Assembly: GCA_001247695.2 (NCBI GenBank)
Contig: LGRX02034673.1
Coordinates: forward strand, 1 to 64,000
DNA from: Cymbomonas tetramitiformis
Lineage: Eukaryota; Chlorophyta; Pyramimonadophyceae; Pyramimonadales; Pyramimonadaceae
DNA: 64,000 nucleotides
Direction of reading: 5' to 3'
Both the position numbers and the translations under genes were made by a program. Positions within the stretch are counted from its first letter, which is position 1; every line of letters starts with the position of its first letter. This document shows, in pieces, positions 1-9,863 of the stretch. The notes beneath the pieces were generated by a model. The model worked only from the letters and a program-made list of their open reading frames with translations. It did not search any database and was not told where the DNA came from.

Positions 1-3000
1 GGCCATTGCTCTACCATCACCTCACTGATGACCCCAGTGCCTGCCCACGGGTCCCACACGCCATCGACGGACTTCCATTCCACCTCTGTCGCCAAACGCC
101 TCACCTCAGAGGGCACTGTGATAACCAGTTCAAGCCCCCACTGCAGCGCGCTAGCTTCTCTCACCTGAGCCTTGGTCATGTGCCTCAACTCTCCTCGTTT
201 TTCAACTTCTTCTTCAGCCAGCGCAGGCCTAAGAGGTGCATCCCTCAGATGTCTTGCCATGGCCTTCTGTTCCCGATATTTCTTACTCAGCACCGTGCGA
301 TGCCCCTCATTCCAATGCCCTGGCATGAAGATCTGCACAGCCTCAGAGAGCTTGTCCTGTCTTCCCCAATCAATCTGATCAGGCATGCCCAAGAACATGT
401 CCTCCTCCTTCAACAGCATCTCTCTTGATGAAATGGCATGCCAAGGCTGAAACGTGTTCCCCTTCACCACCCGACGAGGACCCACGTCTGCTGGCAACAG
501 GCGCATCTCCGCCGACAGCTTCTCATTCAATCGCTGCTCCTTCATGCCCAATTTGTCCTCTAGGGCACCGGAGCTATCGTCTTTCTGGGTCTGCACCTCG
601 GCATTGGCGGCTTGCATCCCCGTGCCTGAGCACATGGGGCATAGCCACTCGCCTTCTGGTACTCCATCCAGTGCTGGGGTCAGACACCACAAGTGATACC
701 CCCTGTTGCATGCGTCACACAACAACATCTCTGCCTCCCCATCGGTCTTCCTGCAAACTTCACATGCTAGGTGCTTACTGGGAACGGCTGCACTGCAGTC
801 ATACTGATCCTTCACCTGTAGGTGACATGGCGCGATGCTCTGCACGGTGCTCTTCTCTCTTAACTTGGTGGCGTCCTCAAGCACCACCACACCATCTCGC
901 TGTATCTTGACCAGCTTCAGGATGGCGGATTTGGTCGCGACTTCCATGCCGCTGCGGGGCTTCTGCCTGATGTAGACGAAATCGCCCACCTTAAACTGGT
1001 GTGGACTAGGCTCATAGCCCCCACCCCTTCTCCCTTCGTAATGTAATGTATCACGATGCTGTGCGACCTCCACGCTGCAACCAGCGTGTACCATCAATCG
1101 CCTCACCACCTGTGCTCTCTGGTGGAGGTCCTTGACTCTGGCATCCTTCTCATCTTCGACCTCAGCAGCAAAATCCATGCTGGGCGCCCGTTTCAAATCA
1201 GGAGGCACTACTGCCTCCTGAGCGAACAACATGGTGAACGGCGCAACCCCCGTGGACTCCTGGCGTGCTGCATTATAGCTCAGCACTAGCGGCCAGAGCT
1301 GCTCATCCCATTCATAATCGAGACCCTTCTCCAAGGCAAGCTTCTTAAAGCAGAACTTCATAGTGCGCACCACCCTCTCGGTAAGCCCATTGCCTTCTGG
1401 TGAGTCTGGCGAGGTGACCCGCCGGTCGATCAGGCAGTCTCTACATAGCTGCTTGAACTCGCCTTCAAACTCCTTCCCTCCATCCACCAAGCATTCTGCC
1501 GGCGCTCCAAACACAGCAAGTACATGACTGCGGAATGCCGCTGCGATGGTGCTCGCCTCCTTGTCAGGAATGGGAACGCAGATTATGAACCTGGTATAGT
1601 GCTCAGTCATGATGAGCACTCGGTTGTTGCCAGACTTGGTCTCTCTCCTCGAGGGCCATGCCAAATCCAGTGACCAGCGATACATGAACGACACGATCTC
1701 AAGGGGGGATAAACATGCCACCTCTCTCGCATAATGAGTCTTCACACGCTGACAGGTCTCACACTGGGTGACCACAGCCTCCACGTCTTTCTTCAGATCG
1801 GCCCACCAATGGCGCTGCCACAGGAGATGCTGCGTACGTCTTATGCCCCAATGTCCAGTTCTGGAGTGGTATTCCTTTACCAACGCGAGACGGTCGGCAG
1901 GCTTAGGTATTCTCACCTCCTTGCCTGACATGGTGACCATGTAGATCTCGTCCGTGGCCTCGTCCCATCGATGTCGTGCTGCTCGCCTTCTTACTCGGCG
2001 AACTTCCTCTTCTAGCAACCTCACTCCACCATTGGACTTCAACCATCTGAGGCACCATGCATCATCGTGTACGTCTCTATGCTTGTCACGGTCTGACTGC
2101 TGCTCAGCCACGCTGGCCATCAGGTCCTCGAATCTGGTGGTACACGTCAACCTGGGGAGCCTCATCTCTGACTCTCTGGCAGGCGGACTCCAGGCAGGCA
2201 CATCCACGTGCGCTGCTGGGGTTGCGCCCTCCTTCACGAAGTGGTTCTCATGCCTCTGACGATACTGCGCCATGGTGTAGAGCTGCCACTCGTTCTTCTT
2301 CTTCTTCTTCTTGGTTCCAGCCTTCTGTCGCTGGGCTCCAATTCCTTCTGCGCCTTTTTGCCCTTGCGAGCACATTATCCGCAGCTTCTCCTCCCAGTCG
2401 CGATGGGTCATAGTCTTCGCCACCTGCTGGGTGTATGCGTTCGAATTCTCAACCCATTCCGCCAGCAAAGCTTGCCTCTGCTGAAGGTCCGACCTCTCGT
2501 GGTCTGCCCAGTTGTTGTCTACAGCGATGGGCTGTCCTGGGGAATTCTCCGCCTCTGGGGATTCCTTACTGTGAGGGAGCCCCTTCCTGCTTGCTTCTGC
2601 GACTGCCATCAGCAGTTCCATTGCCCTGCGATCCATGGCCAGGCCCAGAATGCTCGCCAATTCTACGTCGTTTAGGCCATCGGCCATGCGTAGCTCACTT
2701 GCGCTGTAGCCCATGGCTCGCGTCTTCTCTTCGAGGTTCACTTCTCGAGATTCTTCCTCGGCGCCTTCGCCGTTCTGGTTGCGCACCACGGTGCCCATCC
2801 TCGCTCTTCTGAACGCTCTTGACCCTTGCGTCGCCATGATGGTGGGTAGTGCCCTCAATGGTTCTCCCACCACGTTCACCACGTAGTGAGGCGCGCGGTC
2901 TGTCCTTATCACTGGCCTGGGATGCCAGCCCTTGCATATGATTGACGACACAATTCGTCCTTCTGGTCTCACCACCTTGCTCATGACGGAGCGAAACTGG

Positions 3001-3152
3001 TGGCTCTGGAACAAGTTGCTCCAATACGCTCGCAATCGATGTGCGTAAGCGCCTGCTTGTGCTGCATCAAAGGACACTGGTCTACCAATGACGCTGGCAA
3101 TGTACGGGAACACCTCGTCCCTGATCTTGGTTCCAGGTCTGTAGGAGGACGA
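1..3152 (-). CDS. Element A pol-like polyprotein: C5-methyltransferase tail, integrase, PHD finger (partial, runs off left edge)
   Basis: An open frame of about 1,050 codons on the minus strand runs from 3152 off the window; the first in-frame ATG is at 2984. Its first part carries C5-cytosine methyltransferase late motifs: DAAQAGAYAHRLRAYWSNL (about 3068-3012, compare the DNMT3 block DAKEVSAAHRARYFW), an LPT block near 2865-2810, and LGLAMDRRAMELL near 2650-2610. Then comes a Ty3/gypsy-type integrase. The H2C2 zinc finger shows HSRTGH (about 1880-1850) and CETCQR (about 1770-1743). The DDE triad is visible as SLDLAW (about 1677-1658), VDGGKEFEGEF (about 1490-1460) and SPEGNGLTERVV (about 1405-1375). 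A PHD finger follows at about 767-627 (CEVC, CDAC, CPMC). At the edge WDPWAGTG (57-31) looks like a SAM-binding motif. No reverse transcriptase is seen in this frame; in a copia-like order it could lie beyond the edge. Confidence 0.8.
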
Positions 3153-3599
3153 TCACACACTGTGACCAGCACGCCAAGGAAACGACCACCACCCGAAGGG
3201 GCATCACCACCCAATCCCCTGCACGCACGCGGTGCATGCCAGCACAGACGCCTGCGGCGCGCAAGATGAGGAGCCCAAAGTACCAAACGCAGGCCAGCGC
3301 CCACAAGACCCAGATGTCATAAGATGCACGAAGGGGGTAACGCCGAGCAGTCGACCACCATACGGGCAGCTGGTGCAAAAGCGAGGCCACGAAATGCCTC
3401 CACCAAACTTGAAAGGGGCACCATGACAGGTGCCAGGCTACTGCCTCCCACATCGCCCATATGGCGACCACGGGAACGGGACCGCGTCCCAACCACCACC
3501 AAACCACTGCACTGCCTGCAAACGTGATACACGCTCGCAGGACACCTGGCCGCAAGTGGACCGCCCGTGCAGGCGGCCCACGGCCACAGCGTTGGTCGT
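3153..3599 (-). pseudogene. Probable frameshifted N-terminal half of the element A C5-methyltransferase
   Basis: Directly upstream of the methyltransferase tail no single frame stays open: the tail's own frame has stops at 3155-3153 and further upstream. Short pieces in different frames (FGGGIS near 3410-3395 in one frame, PLSSLVEAFRGL in another) could be remains of catalytic motif I, but I see no clean PC or ENV motif. A broken N-terminal catalytic half is the most economical reading; a truncated element joined to unrelated DNA is the alternative. Confidence 0.35.
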
Positions 3600-5015
3600 T
3601 CACCAGGGCCACCCGCCCGCTGCGCCCGGGGAGCCCTGCTGAAAATGCGCCTGCCTCTGCGCCTCACGCTGTTCGTCCGTGTGGCGTTGAAACGCCTGCG
3701 TCTCTGCGCTGCATATCGAAGCTGGAGAAGGAGGACACCGCGACGTGAGACCGGCTGGTATCCTGGAATCCCTTGGTGCATGAACGACATGGGTAGCGGC
3801 CCCATGGCGATCTACAGAAGGGGCAGATGCGCGTGCAGCGCCGCCTGCGCCTGGCTGTCTACGAGCAGGGGGGTCTCGAACCTCGTGCACATTCCTCCGT
3901 GAAGCCGTATCCATGTGCTCGGGTCGCGCGGCCACGTGAGCCTGACGGGCGGGCGGTGGCGGCGGCGGCGGCGGAAGACGCAGCGCCTCCAAGGCCCCTA
4001 GGGCTGGCATCAACCATGGCGCGGCCGAATGCCTGGTCCCCCATTGCAAGGAAGTGAACTTCCGGTCGGCTCGCTCGAAGTACTCATTCGTGAACTCAGC
4101 TTGCCAAGAAAGACACCGCTCGTCCTCCAAGAAGATGTAGTACACGGGCGTGGCACCCGGGTGCGCCATGCAGCGCAGCACATGCGCCGCTTCAAACTCC
4201 ACGTACTTGCACAGCGCGAACGCGACGTTCCGCGCATGACCCCCCGGCAACCTGTGCCCTGAGTCACGGTGCGACAAATCAGCCCAGGCTGAAGTCATGG
4301 CCTCCAGGAGGCCGGAAGACGTAGTCTGTCCCCCAAGAGGGAGACGCCAGCCCTTGTCCCCACACGCGATGGTCTTGTTGTGCTTCCTCTCGACTTGGCT
4401 GGTGATGCCTGGACGCCTCCGCATCCTGAGACCCCGCTCCTGGTTGCACACGCCAAGCTGGTACATGATGCGCCGTTGCCTGCACTGATCATAGTCCGTT
4501 ACGCGAAACCGTATCATAAAGACAGTGAGGTTGCGGCGATCCTTCAAGGCTTCCACCTCCTCCACGGACAGGACTTGGCACAACGAGTGACCAGATGCTG
4601 TGGCCATTCGTGTAGCGTCGTAATCTGACTCTGTTGGGGATGGAGGCACCCACCCAGGAGCCCGAGGCAGAGGACCCGCCCGCGGCGGACTCGGAGGCGT
4701 AGGAGGTGGGCCTCCCGAAGAAATTGATGGGGAGCCACGCGGAACACGGACAGAGTTCGCCCACGAGCCGACGTTGGTCATGGCAGGCGATGCGGAGGGC
4801 GATCTCCTACGAGGAGGGCTGCTGTCAGAATCTGACGACACCAAATCCTCGGTCTCATGGCCGCTGGATGGAGGCGACAGAGTGCGAGCGTACGCCATGC
4901 GCGCGAAGCGAGATGGCGAATAGATCGTCCACGTAGGCAGCAGCTGCACATCGAGCGGCGGCGCTGTCGACCACCCCGTTGGGCATCTCGTCCAATGGCA
5001 CCTCCTCGGTTGCAC
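3600..5015 (-). CDS. Element A ORF2, uncharacterised
   Basis: A 471-codon ORF that overlaps the gag-like ORF1 by 161 bp in the +1 frame relative to it, an arrangement seen where LTR elements make a gag-pol fusion by +1 frameshifting. The N-terminal third is Ser/Pro/Arg-rich. The middle (about residues 150-330) looks like a folded domain with Trp and Cys residues that I do not recognise. The last third is Pro/Ala-rich, including a proline run. No protease, reverse transcriptase or RNase H motifs are visible, so this is not ordinary pol. The frame is the same as the methyltransferase/integrase frame further left, separated by several stops. The reading frame could partly be a GC-rich chance ORF. 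Confidence 0.4.
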   Translation of the reverse strand: MQPRRCHWTRCPTGWSTAPPLDVQLLPTWTIYSPSRFARMAYARTLSPPSSGHETEDLVSSDSDSSPPRRRSPSASPAMTNVGSWANSVRVPRGSPSISSGGPPPTPPSPPRAGPLPRAPGWVPPSPTESDYDATRMATASGHSLCQVLSVEEVEALKDRRNLTVFMIRFRVTDYDQCRQRRIMYQLGVCNQERGLRMRRRPGITSQVERKHNKTIACGDKGWRLPLGGQTTSSGLLEAMTSAWADLSHRDSGHRLPGGHARNVAFALCKYVEFEAAHVLRCMAHPGATPVYYIFLEDERCLSWQAEFTNEYFERADRKFTSLQWGTRHSAAPWLMPALGALEALRLPPPPPPPPARQAHVAARPEHMDTASRRNVHEVRDPPARRQPGAGGAARASAPSVDRHGAATHVVHAPRDSRIPAGLTSRCPPSPASICSAETQAFQRHTDEQREAQRQAHFQQGSPGAAGGWPW

Positions 5016-7248
5016 AATGTCCTGAACCGTCTGCTTCCCTTCTTACTCCTTGCGTCGCTGTGGCGTGCGTGTCTTCCACCTCATGCTCATTGACCTCGGT
5101 GGGCTGTTCGGTTGCATCATTCGGATCCTTGCCCATGAGCTCCTCCAGCGCCAAAAGGTTCTCGATGTCCTTCGGGAGGTCGATGGCGTTCTGGGATATC
5201 AGGATGGCAGCAATCTGCGAGCAGGCACGCACGGAGCTGCGAAGATTGGATGCCAACAGGTGGACCTTCCTGCTGAGCACGTCGGGAGGAACGGCCCTAG
5301 GCACCTGAGCGGCCCTGTCGAACTCCTCCGGCGTCTTGACCTGGAAGCCCCGCATCTGCTGAGTGCTGCCCACGGCGACAGCGGCGCTGGCCTGGAGACT
5401 CGGTGCGTGATCGATGCCAACACCATGACCACCTTCCAGCCCACCCCCAGCAGGGCAGTCCTGCTCATCCTCCTCGTATTCAGCCTGTTGGGTGAAGTTG
5501 GAGTCGTACTCGGTCTCCGCATCGCTGGCCTCTGATCGGGCCTGTGCATCGGCGATCTTGTCATCCTTTGGAGGTGACCCTGCCTGGAGGCCTGACAATT
5601 CTGCGGCGAGTTTCTCCTTAACCTCGGCACTGGCAGCCACTTGCTGCTGCTGCTGCTGTGGCTGCTTCTGCTTGGCCTCAGGGAGCTTAAGCCACTCCTT
5701 GGTGGTGATCCCCATCTTGTGCTTATCAAAGCGGTGTGCGATGTTGTAGGCGCGCATCTGGGCATTCTTGACCTCGTCCGGCCACTTGGAGTTCTGCCTG
5801 TCCTTATGGAAGTTGGGCGGCACCCGGGCATCACGACACCCCGTGTAGCAGCGCTCTGGAGAGTGGGGCAGGCGCGTGAAGCACCAGTCACACTGAAACT
5901 TCTTCGAAGCATCAGGTGGTGGCACCTTGCTGTAAGAAGGTTTCTGACGCTCGGCATTGTTCGCTTCCCTCGCAGGCTTCTTGGCGTCGTCGCCACCATG
6001 CTGCGCCTGCTCCTTCTTCTTGGGGTCCCTGCGTCTGTCCCCAGTCTTGGAGGCAGAACCCGAGCGCCTCATGGCTGACACCAGTGCAGACAGGTCAAGC
6101 CCCATCTGCCTGGCCTCGAAGCAGGAGTACACGCAGTTGAGCCTGCGAACCAGCTCCTGCTGCAGTGGGAGGGCCCAAGCCTCTGCATCGTTCTTGAGCT
6201 TGTCCTGCACCTCCACGATCACCTCCAGGTCCTCCCAAGTGACCCTGTTGGGGGCAGGATGGCTGACACGCAGCTGCTCGGACACGCGATCTCGGTATTC
6301 TTTGATGCGCAGGCCCTTCATGCATTCCTCGATATTCTGCCTGACGACGGAGTCCTCCACCCTCCTGCCGGTGTTGAGAGCTGCCTCCCTGCGACGACAG
6401 CTCTTCACGTAGGCGAGGCCGTCCTGCTCGTCGGTCTGCGGCTTGGCGATCAAGAGATCCTCCTTCTCTTTGGTGCCCTTCATTAAGAATTTAGCTTCGA
6501 GCTCTGCAACAAAAGCCCTCAAGGCCCAAGAGTAGTGAGAATCTTCAGTGCCATCTGGCCCCGTGAGACCCTTCGTGGAGGTTCCCTCGCCTGCCCACTC
6601 ATCAGACGCCTCGCCATCCTCATCACCCTCCTCGAACACCTTACAAACTGCCCAGGTTGACCCTGGCGCCAGCTCATGAAAAGGGGGCTGCGCACAACGC
6701 ACAGATCCCTGGTAGGCATCTCTCATGGTAACGTCCTTCAGGACATGGCAAGCGTGTGAAGCCATGACGCCATTCCTCAGGTAGGCAGCGCACCACCAGT
6801 CATAAGCGACTGAGGTGGAATGGTCATCCCCTGCTAGAAACGATGGTATGCTGTCCCACAATGATCTGTAGTCTGGTCTGGACCCAGCGAAGGCCTCCTT
6901 CTGCTGCTGACTGAGCGCATGGTAAGATGCTGACTTCATGTACCTACGCTTCCTGGCCTCAAAAGCCCGCTGGACTTTCGCCACCATGTCCACGAAACGC
7001 CTGATGAAGAGCGCTCTGTCCTCACTCTTACTACCGGTGTACTGGAGTCTGACGTCTTCCTTGTCAAGTGAGTGGCTCTCCTTCTCATAGTGATCCATCT
7101 CGTCTACGTCGTCAAACGCAAAGAGAAACTGGTTTGCAGGCGCTGAGGCTGCTCCTGCTGCTGCGAGTGCTGTTGCTCCTAGCGCTGTTGCTGCTGGAGA
7201 TGGCGGTGCGGAGGGAGTGGTTTCTGAGCCCGACCCCTCTGCGCTCAT
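4855..7248 (-). CDS. Element A ORF1, gag-like protein
   Basis: A 797-codon ORF. Residues about 1-30 are Ala/Ser-rich. Residues about 60-380 form a mostly helical region with the gag-like layout of a retrotransposon capsid (a block around FVAELEAKFL and a later block around TWEDLEVIVEVQDKL). A basic KKK-rich stretch then leads to a Cys-rich cluster, CDWC...CYTGC, at about residues 455-475, which may act as the nucleic-acid-binding knuckle although it is not the canonical CX2CX4HX4C. A polyglutamine run follows and the C-terminal third is acidic. The last 40 residues include AAAAYVDDLFAIS; YVDD matches the reverse transcriptase catalytic box and may be a relic of an internal deletion, or chance. 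The frame is intact. Confidence 0.65.
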   Translation of the reverse strand: MSAEGSGSETTPSAPPSPAATALGATALAAAGAASAPANQFLFAFDDVDEMDHYEKESHSLDKEDVRLQYTGSKSEDRALFIRRFVDMVAKVQRAFEARKRRYMKSASYHALSQQQKEAFAGSRPDYRSLWDSIPSFLAGDDHSTSVAYDWWCAAYLRNGVMASHACHVLKDVTMRDAYQGSVRCAQPPFHELAPGSTWAVCKVFEEGDEDGEASDEWAGEGTSTKGLTGPDGTEDSHYSWALRAFVAELEAKFLMKGTKEKEDLLIAKPQTDEQDGLAYVKSCRRREAALNTGRRVEDSVVRQNIEECMKGLRIKEYRDRVSEQLRVSHPAPNRVTWEDLEVIVEVQDKLKNDAEAWALPLQQELVRRLNCVYSCFEARQMGLDLSALVSAMRRSGSASKTGDRRRDPKKKEQAQHGGDDAKKPAREANNAERQKPSYSKVPPPDASKKFQCDWCFTRLPHSPERCYTGCRDARVPPNFHKDRQNSKWPDEVKNAQMRAYNIAHRFDKHKMGITTKEWLKLPEAKQKQPQQQQQQVAASAEVKEKLAAELSGLQAGSPPKDDKIADAQARSEASDAETEYDSNFTQQAEYEEDEQDCPAGGGLEGGHGVGIDHAPSLQASAAVAVGSTQQMRGFQVKTPEEFDRAAQVPRAVPPDVLSRKVHLLASNLRSSVRACSQIAAILISQNAIDLPKDIENLLALEELMGKDPNDATEQPTEVNEHEVEDTHATATQGVRREADGSGHCATEEVPLDEMPNGVVDSAAARCAAAAYVDDLFAISLRAHGVRSHSVASIQRP

Positions 7249-8106
7249 ATATTCCGTGTCAAGGTCCTGACTGGCCCGCTCTCGTGCCAGCCGTCGTGCC
7301 TCACGTTCTCTGGAATGGACAGAGGCAGCGCTTGGCTCTGCCTCGCCCTCCGTGGTGAAGTACTGTGTTGATGCTCAGCCAACGGGACCAAGGAAGAGTC
7401 CCCCCCTCTCAGCGCAAAGCTCGTTCCCCAGTAGACTGGAGGCTTGACTCAGACTGGCTCAGGCCAGTGCACTGAGTGCCCCTGGATTCGCCTTGCTGAA
7501 CAAGTGAAAGAACGAAACGCGTGTGGGCAGCGAACGCCTAAAGGTCCAGCACTGTGCTTCAGCGCTCTGAATCAGCAGCAGATGCAGAGTATTCGTGCGA
7601 GGAAAGTTAAAGCTGGGCCAGTGTGCTGAGCACTTCTGGATTAGCTGGGCCAGAGTTCATCAAGAGCACAATGACAGTGAGGGCAACTCCACAACACCAA
7701 GAAATAGCACTGATATGCAGCGGTGTGAGCTAGGCCAGTGTGCTGAGCACCCCTGGATTCACAACACCACTGCTAATCAAGGAAACCATGGCTGGCATGT
7801 AAGTTCACTCCCCAGTCCAGTCCAGTAAACAAGTACCAGGTCGCTGACAGAGTTGGAAGCTAAGCCAGTGTGCTGAGCACCCTGGATTCGCAGCACTACT
7901 GCTGATTCAGAAGGTGGCCCGTGACATGAGGGCCTCACCGGCTGACCAATACTGTAGGAAGGATAGAAGAATTCTCCAACACATTGTGATAAGGCAGCAG
8001 AAGGTCACTCCAGTAGTGAGCAGCACTCCAGGCTGGAAACGTAATTAACTCTGAATCCACCAGGTCACTGTGTCACACCAGGGAATAGACCACTCAGTTG
8101 TCGCCT
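7249..8106. repeat. Gene-free leader region of element A with four degenerate short repeats
   Basis: No convincing gene. A unit of about 30 bp containing the core CCAGTGTGCTGAGCAC followed by CTGGATT occurs at about 7462, 7616, 7733 and 7862, spaced 118-154 bp apart and increasingly diverged. It lies upstream of the gag-like ORF, where a 5' LTR or leader would be. I could not define LTR ends or a primer-binding site. Confidence 0.5.
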
Positions 8107-8622
8107 TCAGAGCTGATGCTGCTGCCAGTCCTCTGGCATGAAGTCTGTCGTCGTGTCACTAGGCAATAGTATTTTCGCCCAGATATCAGAACTGATCATT
8201 TCGTTATTATTTGTAAAAGTAGAAAGATTGGTTGATTCGATATTGTGTGTTGGTAACGATGTGACCCTAAGGTACAAGGCGTCGTTGGTTTGAATGTTGC
8301 AAGGGTATATTGACTCGCACAGGGTCTTATCTATTAGATAAGTTGTTTCAAACAAGTCTAAGAGCTCAGACACTGTACTCATACCTGCCGTACTGCGGTT
8401 AACACGGCCACCGAGTACTTGGTCGGAATCGTTGTATTTGCCTGCTCTGGAAACTGAGGTATTTAAGGCAATGTCTAAAAGAGACCCAGCAGATATAGCT
8501 TGAAAATTGCCGCTGACACTAAAAGCTACAAACTTTACATCGGGCTGTGGTGGTCTTAATTCTACAACCGTACCTGCCAACCACACCCCCCACACCCCCC
8601 CCCTTCGCCGACCGATGTCCAA
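8107..8622 (-). CDS. Orphan ORF, 171 codons
   Basis: An intact ORF unlike the surrounding retrotransposon proteins. The first 25 residues come from a C/A-rich low-complexity stretch, so the real protein may begin later or the ORF may be a 5'-truncated piece. Residues about 25-171 read like a normal beta-rich protein with many Ser, Thr and Asn (for example NDALYLRVTSLPTHNIES and NNNEMISSDIWAKILL). The C-terminal style resembles structural proteins of small DNA viruses or polinton-like elements, but this is an impression only and I assign no function. It is flanked by repeats on both sides. Confidence 0.35.
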   Translation of the reverse strand: MDIGRRRGGVWGVWLAGTVVELRPPQPDVKFVAFSVSGNFQAISAGSLLDIALNTSVSRAGKYNDSDQVLGGRVNRSTAGMSTVSELLDLFETTYLIDKTLCESIYPCNIQTNDALYLRVTSLPTHNIESTNLSTFTNNNEMISSDIWAKILLPSDTTTDFMPEDWQQHQL

Positions 8623-8784
8623 CGTTTAACTAATTTTGTGATACTCGAGCCCAATCAGAGTAGTCGCGACCCTCTGTGGGACCAGCTCAGGGTGGGGGTG
8701 GGGATTTGATGTCACCGGGGAGAGGGAGGGTCCTACGCGCCTGTTGTTGGTTTATATGTCAAGGCCCGAGTCGACAACGCTATT

Positions 8785-8835
8785 CATGACATGACATGAC
8801 ATGACATGGCATGGCATGACATGACATGACATGAC
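8785..8835. repeat. Pentanucleotide tandem array (CATGA)n
   Basis: About ten tandem copies of CATGA, two of them changed to CATGG. Similar pentamer arrays occur inside the LTR-like family at 10,395-10,420, 17,900-17,925 and 21,264-21,285, so this may be a relic of another copy. Confidence 0.85.
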
Positions 8836-8923
8836 GAATATTTTATTATCCCGGACGGCTAGGGGCTTCCCAGGATTTCGCGATTTTTTTTTGCGAAATA
8901 TAGGTACCCCGGATGAAATCCAA

Positions 8924-8939
8924 AAATTTCGCGAAATTT
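8924..8939. repeat. 16-bp perfect palindrome
   Basis: AAATTTCGCGAAATTT reads the same on both strands. Related GCGAAAT words occur within 100 bp on either side (8893-8899, 8953-8960). The surrounding 8,640-9,640 bp otherwise holds no gene I can support. Confidence 0.6.
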
Positions 8940-9649
8940 GGGGCCCTTTTTGGCGAAATTTCACCCCCCGGTAAATATGCTGAAATTCTCGGATTTACCG
9001 TCGCGGGCGCCCTTAGCGTGCGTGAGAAGCTGATAACGCCGCGAAGATTTTGAATTTCCAGTTTTTTGTTTTGCCTTAACACCTAAATGACGAATTCGTT
9101 TTGAGCAGTATCGATAGCATCAGTACGAGCCGCGGGGAAACCGCCATAACTTCTACGTTGGTAGACTATTTGACATGTATGAAGTATTGATGTCCATATT
9201 TGAGACTTAGGCAAGGTCCCTCAACTATGCGAAGGCCATCAAACTCGATATATCGAGCAAGAAACTTATTGGAAAGTGCAGGGATGGCCTACTGGTAGAC
9301 GATAAAAGTATGTTCTATGAATATTGCTCTATAGGCCTCAAATTGAGTACATACTAGTTTTTTTCCATTGGTATACAACATGATAAGTCTTCGCCCACTC
9401 GTAACATGAAGCCAATAGTGGTGCCAAGCTCATGGCGCATGATCGCAAATGCCCCTAGGAATGGGTTCAACCGGATTTCCTTAAGTATGGGGAATGTGGA
9501 TCGCATATATTGAGGTATGCACACATTGTGTGAGCGATAACATGCTGCCATGGCATCCGCATGATACCATTGTATAATGTGGGCGAAGAATCGTAGCAAA
9601 TGGATGTTTAGAACTCGAGTTATCGCCGAAAACGTGAAAACCACGTACC

Positions 9650-9863
9650 TTCATGCGCAAACCCAAAGAACCAAAAGTGTTTCGGGCATCCCGGCGGTCC
9701 CAAGGTGTCAAACTTTGTAGAATGTCTCGGGACATATGTCCCAGGTTGCCTGCCGAAGCATCACTGGAACCGGGCTGGTAAGACGAGGCCCTTGCAAGGG
9801 GAAGAAAGAGTTTGGGTTTGGGTTTCATGCGCAAACCCAAAGAACCAAAAGTGTTTCGGGCAT
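9650..9863. repeat. 40-bp direct repeats flanking a 134-bp insert
   Basis: The same 40 bp (starting TTCATGCGCAAACCC, ending TTTCGGGCAT) occurs at 9650-9689 and 9824-9863. The enclosed 134 bp has no ORF. It abuts the end of the LTR-like copy at 9864-10486, so it could be a small insertion or a local duplication. Confidence 0.75.

Noticed and set aside
6..2812. Several plus-strand ORFs of 60-160 codons at the left edge
   Set aside because: They are shadows of the minus-strand integrase/PHD frame, which shows real catalytic and zinc-binding motifs throughout.
2695..3805. Overlapping minus-strand ORFs in three frames (109-176 codons)
   Set aside because: GC-rich chance frames with repetitive Arg/Trp composition; the tail of the methyltransferase is read in a different frame.
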